Assembly (NCBI GenBank): GCA_949752735.1
Contig: OX457046.1
Location: 31,472,316 to 31,536,315 of the forward strand
DNA length: 64,000 bases
Origin: Lumbricus terrestris
Taxonomy: Eukaryota > Annelida > Clitellata > Crassiclitellata > Lumbricidae
Direction: 5' to 3'
Part shown: one piece after another, positions 56,131-64,000 of the stretch
Layout of the letters: each line of letters opens with the position of its first letter
Numbering within the stretch: position 1 is the first letter of the stretch
The notes under the pieces: generated by a model
The model's input: only the letters and a program-made list of their open reading frames with translations
What the model was told of the DNA's origin: nothing
Databases searched by the model: none
Position numbers and translations under genes: made by a program

Positions 56131-58000
56131 GCAGTCTCTGATGAATTTTGTTAGGGATTTTCTGTTGCTTGAAAATGCTTTTTAACGACACCGTGCTAAT
56201 ATCAAGGATGGTTAGTGTCAACCTCCTCTTTTTCTCCTGTCTTGGGACTGGTACTGCCAAAGTGCGAGTAGTGGCGGAATTACTTTTTCTATGTTGTCTG
56301 CACCTACTTTATTTGCACTACTTTGCGCGCAGCCATCCGACCGTTTCGCCCCCAATTATAATATTATTCATATTCCTACTCCGTCAACGTAAAAAGGTCC
56401 CAGGATCAATTCTCCGCTGCTGCAGTGTATTATGCACGCGCCATTGTTTTCAGTCTAAACTGCAATTCGGCCGTCATCAGGCGCTGCATAAAGAAGGCAT
56501 TTGTATGATCATGTGACGGGAGCCATGGATCATACGAGAATAATATCTCGTGGCGTGTGTCGTCATGGCCGATATTATCGCTGTGCGTGTGTGTGTTAGT
56601 GTGTGCGACACTGTGTGTGTGTGCGTATTTGTGTGTGTGTGTGTGTGTGTGTTTGAGTGTGTGACAGTGTGTATATGTCTATGTGTATATGTATATGTCT
56701 ATGTGTGTGTGTGTGTGTGTTTGTGTATTCTCTCTGACCGTTTTGTTCTATCGTTGGATGTGCACATGTGTGGTGTGTGTCCGATATACAGTTGGGCACT
56801 GGATTTACGATGGTCGCTATTTTCATACTGTGAATTAACTCCATAATAATAATAATATTATTGATAGTAGTTTCCTGTGCTAAACGGTGTAAGCATTGGC
56901 GGCCTGCGGTCTTCGTTTTTAATAATTACTCCATTGACGAGGTTGGTGGTTGGGATAATCGGCGATTTCGAAATCCCGCGAATCCTTTTTTTTATCTCCA
57001 AGGCATAAGGGTATAAGAGCCGGAAGTCCAACTGGGCCCTGGGATAAACCGGAGAGTTGGCCAAAGACGCTGGCTCTGAATTTGGGACAATAATTAGGCT
57101 ATTGACAGACATTAATTGGACCAGAATTGACGATGTCGTAGTTAGATCTGCGGTCTGGAATGAACTCCCACTGGCTTTTGCGTTTACTGCCTATTGGATT
57201 ATTGGATTAGGTCCCAAAAAGGGATGAGGATGTACAGAAACGAAGGACGAAGCACAGAATAGAAAAGAATGGTGTATGTGGGAATCGTGTAGGCCTACCT
57301 GCCTATAACGACAGAACACTAAAGAAGAAGAATTAGGCCCCATTCTTTTACGTTTGCTGTAATCTCAATTTACTCCTTTTAATTTTAAACCAGTGTTTAT
57401 TCAAGTACCCCTCCTCTGGGAGTGGATCAAGGTTTCTGGGGATGCCGTAATTATATAATTATAGTTTCTGTTTTACAAAGATAAGCCTTGTTCCATGTTT
57501 AACGACACTGCCATGTCAAAGATGATCAGTGTCGCCCTCCTCCTTTATCCAGGCTTGGGACTGACACTACAGGGCTGCGGCAGAATCACCCCCGCTGCTT
57601 TGATAATTATTATTCAGAACTAAGAATGTGTGTCACGTGACAGTAATAATTGTCCATGTTTCTGAATGAAGGGGAGGAGGAAGGAATGGGAAGGGGAGCA
57701 ATGGGTAGGGAAAAGGAGCAGAAGGCAGGGGGACGGGATACCGAAAATGACCCTTGTTCGTTGTGAGAATTATTATGGTCAGCGTTGTAAATTACTGTTG
57801 TGTCAAACAAGCATTGTCTTGCACCCGCGTGTGTAGTATTGACTCGAATGGGAAGCATCGTCACTAAATCATTTCGACAGCCAGGCGAATATGAGGTCGT
57901 GCAACCAGCTGTTGTTGTCGCCCAGAGAAAGAAAGAAAGGGACAGAGAGAGGTAGAGAGACATACAGACAGACAGTGAGGACTCCTGCGTCAACGGTGAC

Positions 58001-58002
<2 letters not shown>
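56131..58002. other. LAR intron 4; two copies of the 90-bp module
   Basis: Minus-sense modules at 56175-56275 and 57499-57600. GT-rich stretch at 56581-56725. Nothing gene-like. Confidence 0.5.

Positions 58003-58086
<84 letters not shown>
58003..58086. repeat. (GA)n microsatellite, ~42 units
   Basis: Uninterrupted GA dinucleotides; purine/pyrimidine strand asymmetry allows H-DNA. Confidence 0.97.
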
Positions 58087-58088
<2 letters not shown>

Positions 58089-58129
58089 CAAAAGACAGAC
58101 GGAGGAGCGGGAGGACATGGCTGTCTCTG

Positions 58130-59062
58130 TCTACATGTATCTCTCTGTATGTCTACGTATCAGTCTGTCTACATGTCGGTATGTCTGTCTGTCTATCTAC
58201 AAGTCTGTTGTCTGTCTGCATTGATAGAGGCTGCAAGAAACAGACAGAGGGAGACAAACAGACAAAGAGAAAGACATAAGACAGACAGAGAAAGCTCTTG
58301 GCGTCACCGGTCACATCAGACAGAAACAAACAGACAGACAGACAGACACAGACAGAGGGGGGCTCTTGCGTCACCGTTCACATAAGAGACGCCGCCGCGA
58401 CACCCACACAAGTGGCCGAGATGACAGACGGTCACGTGCACGAGGCGGCAGCACGCAACAGTCGCCATCACTTGCGAACGTCATCTTGCCATTAGTCGTC
58501 GTCGTTTTCAGATTCTGTCTACATGACTGTCTCTGTCTACATGCTTCTCTCTGTATGTCTACGTATCGGTCTGTCTACATGTCTGTCTGTCTATATCTAC
58601 AAGTTTGTTTGTCTGTCTGCATATCTGTCCGTCTACCCGTCTGTCTGTCTGTCTATCTATCTACAAGTATGTTTGTCTGTGTGCATGTCTGTCCGTGTAC
58701 CTGCATGTCTGTCCGTGTACCTGCATGTCTGTCCGTGTACCTGCATGTCTGTCTCTCTGTGTGTCTATATGTCTGTCTGTTTGTCTGCAATGCTCTGCAT
58801 GTCTGTCTGTCTACAAGTCTATTTGTCTGTCTGCATGTCTGTCCGTCTACCTCTCTGTCTCTCTGTCTCTCTGTGTGTCTATATGTATGTCTGCAATGCT
58901 CTGCATGTCTGTCTGTCTGTTGGTCTGTCTATCTGTCCGTCTGTCTGTCTCTCCGCCCGTCTGTCTCTCCGTCCGTCTGTCTGTCTGTCAGTCAATCTGT
59001 CTGTCTGTCTCTCCGTCCGTCTGTCTTTCCGTCCGTCTGTCTGTCTGTCTGTCTGTCTCGGC
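58130..59062. repeat. Degenerate (TCTG)n satellite with interruptions
   Basis: Two TCTG/CAGA-rich stretches (58130-58360 and 58510-59062) with embedded higher-order units such as CATGTCTGTCCGTGTACCTG repeated at about 58690-58745. Interrupted by about 130 bp of CpG-rich sequence (58370-58510). Confidence 0.9.
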
Positions 59063-59191
59063 TGCTTCTCGCACTGAATGTCAATGACACATTTTGCTCA
59101 GGTGTTTTTCCAGATCGGTTCCGAGGGAAAACAGTTCACGCGTCGCCTCCTAGTAATTTGCTGCCGGTTTGTTCGGAAAAAACGACTGTGC

Positions 59192-59263
59192 TCGGTGGTC
59201 TAGTGGTTCGCGTGCTCGACTGACAGTCGAGAGTTCGTGGGTTCGAATCCCCGTCAGGGAAGT
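59192..59263 (+). pseudogene. tRNA-like sequence (GAC anticodon loop)
   Basis: GGTGGTCTAGTGGTTCG box A, a perfect 5-bp anticodon stem CTCGA/TCGAG with loop CTGACAG (GAC), and GGGTTCGAATCCCC. The acceptor arm pairs poorly (about 4 of 7) and the T stem is imperfect, so it is more likely a tRNA pseudogene or SINE head than a working tRNA-Val. Confidence 0.5.
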
Positions 59264-59337
59264 AATCTCGTTCGGGGTTTCTGCTTCATCTATCGTCCTA
59301 GCCAACTCTATCGTAAGTGAGTAAGAAGTAAGTTTGG

Positions 59338-59563
59338 TGGGGTGCGATGGTGTAGTGGGTATGTTCGTTGCCTTTCAGCCGGAGGGTTGCAGATTCGAAT
59401 CCACTGCAAGCCGCCTCGTAGGAACTTTGGACAATTAAGTCCTTCACTCGCAATAATTGCTCAGCGTTTCGGCGTGAAACTCCGATGCAGTGTCCTCGTT
59501 ATAGTCGGGAGCGCCTCTGAGTAGAAATATTTTGAAGGGACGCTATAACATGTGCACATACAA
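59338..59563 (+). mobile_element. tRNA-derived SINE
   Basis: Head GGTGCGATGGTGTAGTGGG, box B ATTCGAATCC, body AATTGCTCAGCGTTTCGGCG, and tail GTCGGGAGCGCCTCTGAGTAG ... GACGCTATAACATG. Its tail reads VGSASE-stop, the LINE C-terminus. Confidence 0.88.
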
Positions 59564-59829
59564 AGTAAGAATATTCTTTATTATACCACCAGCAAACACA
59601 TGGTAGTTTGCAGAAGGCATGAACGATAGAAACATTAATTTTTTGCAATGTCATAGGCCTAGGCTATACAACATTCTCATAAAACTTTCTGACTAAAGGA
59701 ATCAGCTCTGGGTAGGGTTAGATCATCTGACCTGGGTTGAGTATTGTATGGAGTGCGAATGGACTGGGTCGTGAAGGATGTGGCAAAGGTGGCAAAGATA
59801 ATTGCGGAAAAGAGCAGATTAACTCTATA

Positions 59830-60085
59830 CCAGGATCCTTCCTCACTAAACCTAAAACTGTTCTTTTTGGGCGCACTGGAGTCGGGAACGCCTCTGAGTA
59901 GTTTTTCTTCTTTTGAACGGGCGCTATGTAAATTTCCGAATGAATGAATGAAGGAATGAATGAATGAATGAATGAATGAATGAGCGAATGAATGAATGAA
60001 GGAATTAATGAATGAATGAATGAATGAATGAGCGAATGAATGAATGAAGGAATTAATGAATGAATGAATGAATGAATGAATGACC
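59830..60085 (+). mobile_element. L2-like LINE 3' end with (GAAT)n tail
   Basis: Frame KTVLFGRTGVGNASE then TAG at 59899-59901, 3' UTR with GGGCGCTATGTAAATTTCC, then about 145 bp of GAAT repeats with higher-order variation. Same family as 1-120. Confidence 0.78.
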
Positions 60086-60890
60086 AGGTAATGAGTTCAT
60101 TGATTGTACACTGTCGGTGAGAAGATAAGACGTAGAGGTAGAGAACTGGTCATCCTCCCTCATATTATTATGTCGTAGTTAAGAAACCAAGGCTGTCTCA
60201 AGGCTTCCGCTAACTTAAAAGACGGCTTTTCATCTTTTTGGGGCAGTATAATCAATGCCATGCTTGTCGTAATTGTTTTGGCGACTGCATGAACTTCAAT
60301 GTAGCCACTTACGAGAATATTGTTTCATATAGATCTATCAGGATTTGCGATTGAGACGGCATATCTAGTCATCGTTCAAATTCACATCGCCGCGTTGTAC
60401 GGCAAATGTTGGCCATGGAGCAGCTCAGGCGGGCGCACGGCTTGCCCCGCCGATCCACATACCGCTGCCTTCCTTGCCGTCCGCGAAATTAAGATGCAAA
60501 TTGGTTCGGAAGGACACATGGAACATTTGTTGGCATATTATCTACACGACTCTGCGTACGTGCAGGAGCAGAAGGGAGAGGAGAGGACGACAGGGTAGCA
60601 GTAGCAGCAGCAGCAGACGTGGCCGCTCGGTCTGTTTACCCAGCAAAGCGCGACAGAGCGGCGGCCGTGGTGGCGGCGGACTTCGACGGAGAATGCCGGA
60701 CTCGGCCGACGGGAATGTTGTATTGTATCGGGCGCGGATAAATTAATAATGAGGATGCGGCGTCATGGTTTATTGCTGGCATTTCGCGCAAATGGTGTAG
60801 AGGCCTCTCGGTCTGCGATGGCCATGCCCCGCCGTCCACAGTGACTGTACGGCTTCGATCGCTCCGTTCGGATGGCCCTATATATAAGCT

Positions 60891-60892
<2 letters not shown>

Positions 60893-60921
<29 letters not shown>

Positions 60922-61080
60922 ATATGGTCGTCATATATATATATATATATGGTCATCATATATATATATATGTCATCATATATATATATGGTCATCATAT
61001 ATATATATATATACACACACATATATATGGTCATATATATATACATATATATATATACACACACATATATATATACATGT
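60893..61080. repeat. TA-rich microsatellite with GGTCATCA units
   Basis: ATATATATGGTCATCAT repeated about five times in a TATATA/CACACA background. Confidence 0.92.
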
Positions 61081-62167
61081 ATAGCCTATAGACTTCAAGC
61101 GCCCAATAAAAGGCAATGCATCTCGATTATTCGGGGCTAACAATTGAATTGACAGAGCTCATGCATACCAATGCGCCCGACCGATAAATAAAACACATCC
61201 GTGTCGTCGGATCCGCGATAAATTCGTAAATAAATAACCCGCGTAGCGGCGCGTATGACTGACCGGTCAGTGGTCTCGTGTAGCCCTTCCCCACCCCACC
61301 CCCATTATAGGCTGTGTGGAGACGATCGTGAGGGTGTAAGCAACGCTGCTGGCTGGTCCTCTTGTGGGTGATGGTTGTTTTGACGCTGCCGGTCAATTTT
61401 CCACTTGATGGGCATGATGGCCGCGATTTTGCGCACGTCCCCGGTGGCGCTTTCACGGAAGAGAGATCCGGTGTGAATGCTCCTTGAGCCAGTGCAATTG
61501 CCATGAAGTAAAGGCAGGGTGTGGTGGAATAGGCAGGTTTGGGTGCTGTAGGGCAGAGGGCGGGATAGGGTTGTGGATGATAGGTATGGATGCAGTGTAG
61601 GTTTGTAGAGTAGGGAATGAGTGGGTTTTGGTGCAAATAGGGTGAGGTAAGACTAAGTGTAGTGGGGTATGATAGCCTTGATAGGATTGGATTCTGGTTA
61701 GAATTCACCTGCATTTCTTCTCTGCTTGGAGACCCTTTATCGCGGGCCTATCACGCTGAGAGTGCTTCTGAATAGTTCTGCTGTGAGAAGCGTTTTACAA
61801 AATTAGATTCTATGCTCATATTAGAATAGACTGGATTGGAAGCAGGGAGGCGTTTTCAGTAAAAATGCACGTAGCCTAATTAAGTTACAGGCCTACGTGG
61901 AAATTAAATTTCTATTAAATGTAGAGCATGCAAATTTTGCCTGATATACATAGCCATAGGTGTTCCGCCTATCTGGCCAACATTAGGCCATTCAAAATAT
62001 CTATCCTTGGCCTACGAACGAACTCGAATTTCACCTCTTCAATAGGTCTTTCGCTGAAATCTGAGATCACTGCTCTTGCGCAAATCTTATCTTAATTCCT
62101 TCTCTTTCAACTTGACCTACTCTTTCCTACCTCGCCGTTTCAATTCTAGACTCCACCACCTGCCCTA
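61081..62167. other. LAR intron 4; one LINE tail
   Basis: 61745-61812 is the GCTGAGAGTGCTTCTGAATAG ... GTGAGAAGCGTTTTACAAAAT tail. The 61127-61714 minus-strand open frame has no recognisable domain. Confidence 0.45.
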
Positions 62168-62175
62168 TAGATAGT

Positions 62176-62233
62176 CAGTGGCGGTGCCAGGATTTCTTAG
62201 CCCTCTCTCTGGTTCCCTCTGGCGCCGCTGCTG
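62176..62233. mobile_element. 58-bp hAT MITE
   Basis: CAGTGGCGGTGCCAGG to CTGGCGCCGCTGCTG with a perfect 8-bp duplication TAGATAGT (62168-62175 and 62234-62241). Little more than its two ends. Confidence 0.93.
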
Positions 62234-62258
62234 TAGATAGTCGTCTAACGGTCTGCAT

Positions 62259-62540
62259 CAGTGGCGTAGCCTGAAATTTTTGATGGGGGAGGGAGGGGTT
62301 TGGGGGTTTTATGGCCTGACCGGATGCCCTTTCTGACACCAACCCAGCAATGCTAATAAAAATAAGTAAATAAAAAGGGAATAAAGTAACAAAGGAAATA
62401 GGCCTAAAGTAAGAGAAACAATTGTTACTACAAGCAGTTTTTTCTTTTCTTATTTAGGTGGATAAATAGCCTTTAAAAGAGCTTTTTTCTTATGCCAATG
62501 GGGGGTTTTAGCCCCCCAAACCACCCTGTCTACGCCCCTG
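62259..62540. mobile_element. hAT MITE, CAGTGGCGTAGCCTG family
   Basis: 282 bp, ends CAGTGGCGTAGCCTG and TCTACGCCCCTG; flanks GTCTGCAT and GTCTGCGT (7 of 8). Interior shared with 15284-15717. Confidence 0.9.
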
Positions 62541-62548
62541 GTCTGCGT

Positions 62549-63077
62549 ACCCAACCCCTTTGTGTCTTAAGACATGGAACCCCGATTTTCACCCTCCACC
62601 ATATTGATTTCCTTTTGACTCTATAGGCTATAGGCGCCGTGAATAACTGTTTGCGAGGATTTCACATTTTACAGTGCAGTAGGCTACAGAGAGATCTGGA
62701 TATTGCGATTACGATAACTTGACGGTTGTCGATTGACCACTGAGCTATTGAAATTGGGTCGGGAAGGTCAGAGCCAGGCTCAGCTAACTCCGTCTATATA
62801 TTCGAGAATAGGATTTTATCGGACGCAAATTGAGATGTCATTCCAGGAGCGGTGCGCACATTGCCCTGTAATTGCTGTCAGGATTATAGCCGTGGCATTC
62901 CCAGTGAACTGCGGTTTCTTTTACTACAGTTTAACCTGAAGGCTGAAGCAACTAGATCTACGTTATTGACGTTGCTGTTCGTTACGTTCAGTGCCAGTCC
63001 CAAGCCTGCACAAAGGGAGAGGGCGGTGCTAATATTCTTTGTTATCAGACAGTGTCGTTAACTGAAACCGCTACTAC
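62549..63077. other. LAR intron 4; one 90-bp module
   Basis: 62988-63075 is a plus-sense copy of the GTCCCAAGCC module (GTGCCAGTCCCAAGCCTG). Nothing else. Confidence 0.5.
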
Positions 63078-63286
63078 CAGTAGCGGCGCCAGGGGGCGGG
63101 CTAAGCCCCCCCGCCCTAAAAAAGGCCATCCATTTTTCTCCATGTAAAAATGAAATATTTGCATGATTAGCCCCCCTAAAAACTTTTTGGGAAGAAGGTC
63201 GTCAGAAATTTTGGCGACTGAAAAATGGAAAATTTTCTCGACGCAGATTCAGCCCCCCCCAAACTTAAATCCTGGCGCCGCCACTG
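63078..63286. mobile_element. hAT MITE, CAGTGGCGGCGCCAGG family
   Basis: Starts CAGTAGCGGCGCCAGGGGG and ends CCTGGCGCCGCCACTG. A clean 8-bp duplication is not visible (GCTACTAC before, GCTACTGT three bases after the end). Confidence 0.82.
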
Positions 63287-63535
63287 CCTGCTACTGTAGG
63301 CCTAATGAATACGACTCTCTAGAAGTCTGTAGATCTTATTGGACTCGACCGACGTCACTGCTCTTTCATTCACACGCATTGTACTGCATCTATTATCGGT
63401 GGAAGTTACTTTGGTGTAGTGTACAATGCACTGCAAATCTATGTTGACGGTGCAATTGCAATGTTGTGAAGTGCACGCACACGATCTACAACAAAGCATC
63501 CATCAGTGGCGCTGATTGGCTGTGCAGGAATAACT
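63287..63535. other. LAR intron 4, nothing recognised
   Basis: No signal beyond one TAGGCCTA. Confidence 0.4.
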
Positions 63536-63538
63536 TGT

Positions 63539-63715
63539 CTAGTCAATCAATCGATCAATCAATTAATCAACCAATCAATTAGTCAATCAACTCAGTCGAT
63601 AAATCAATCAACCCGATCAATTAATCATTCAAACAATCATTTGGTCAGTCAATAATTCAATCAGCCCAATCAATCAATCAGCCAAACAAACAATTAATCC
63701 AATCAATTAATCAAA
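63539..63715. repeat. (CAAT)n degenerate microsatellite
   Basis: CAATCAAT units with substitutions. Confidence 0.92.
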
Positions 63716-63719
63716 ACCT

Positions 63720-64000
63720 AAATAACACTTCTTCAAAGACCAATACTAAGCGGAAGAAGATAGTTTCTATAGTGGCTCGTGGAACTGAGATAAGAAGACC
63801 TTTGGGAAAAGGTGAACGGAGAAGGAAAGCCCATTCCACATTGAAGGACACTCCGTAGTTAAAATGGTTTCGGTGAACAGCAGAACGCCAGGGAATTTTT
63901 TTATCGGAACGCATGTGCGTGCTATCATGGTCCCATTGCATAGTGAACATTGAGAACGCAAGCAAAGAATTCCGAAGGCAGTGGAAACTGGAAACGCCGT
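63720..64000 (-). mobile_element. Possible L2-like LINE C-terminal remnant
   Basis: On the minus strand, MWNGLSFSVHLFP in a short frame parallels IWNGLPAALRSLP of the copy at 6569-6769, with similar spacing to the end. Strongly decayed and cut by the window edge. Confidence 0.4.

Noticed and set aside
58366..59223. 285-residue cysteine-rich reading frame
   Set aside because: It is the translation of degenerate (TCTG)n; residues follow the SVCLSVCL period.
59192..59263. Functional tRNA-Val(GAC)
   Set aside because: Poor acceptor-stem pairing, imperfect T stem, and a SINE-rich neighbourhood.

Overview
The window is nuclear DNA from an animal, most likely an aquatic invertebrate. The evidence is one multi-exon gene whose phase-1 introns are tens of kilobases long in total, one intronless C2H2 zinc-finger reading frame, no bacterial-style operons, and an intergenic/intronic space packed with tRNA-derived SINEs, LINE remnants, many small inverted-repeat DNA transposons and long microsatellites. 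The palindrome TAGGCCTA recurs throughout, in repeat and non-repeat DNA alike, and looks like a genome signature. I cannot name the phylum from the sequence alone.

Layout. 1-120 is the 3' end of an L2/CR1-like LINE. 534-2450 is a complex of nested inverted and direct repeats built around a 32-bp telomere-like minisatellite. 3089-4123 encodes a 12-finger C2H2 protein. 4850-8066 is a 5'-truncated RTE-like LINE with a 13-bp target duplication and a (GAT)n tail; it is interrupted by a 1.6-kb non-autonomous DNA transposon with CCGG target duplications (Ginger1-like). 8.7-18.5 kb is a nursery of MITEs (PIF/Harbinger-like, Ginger-like, hAT, Tc1/mariner) and one SINE.

19.3-20.2 kb is a CpG-rich block ending in the signal-peptide exon of a LAR-type receptor protein tyrosine phosphatase (Lar / PTPRD-PTPRF-PTPRS group). 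This gene then occupies the rest of the window on the + strand: Ig1 exon 45515-45817, first half of Ig2 51948-52121, second half of Ig2 54259-54369. All junctions are phase 1 and join in frame. Ig3, the fibronectin repeats, the membrane segment and the phosphatase domains must lie beyond 64000. Intron 1 is about 25 kb.

The introns carry further hAT MITEs, most with clean 8-bp target duplications, a 2.3-kb degenerate DNA transposon of a family I cannot name, L2-like LINE tails, two kinds of tRNA-headed SINE, and long (GT)n, (GA)n, (CAT)n, (CATA)n, (TCTG)n and (TTA)n tracts. The SINE 3' tails match the LINE tails, including the last codons of the LINE ORF, so the LINE probably supplied the SINE retrotransposition machinery. 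The only host genes I can support are the zinc-finger gene and the LAR gene; nothing shows that they work together.
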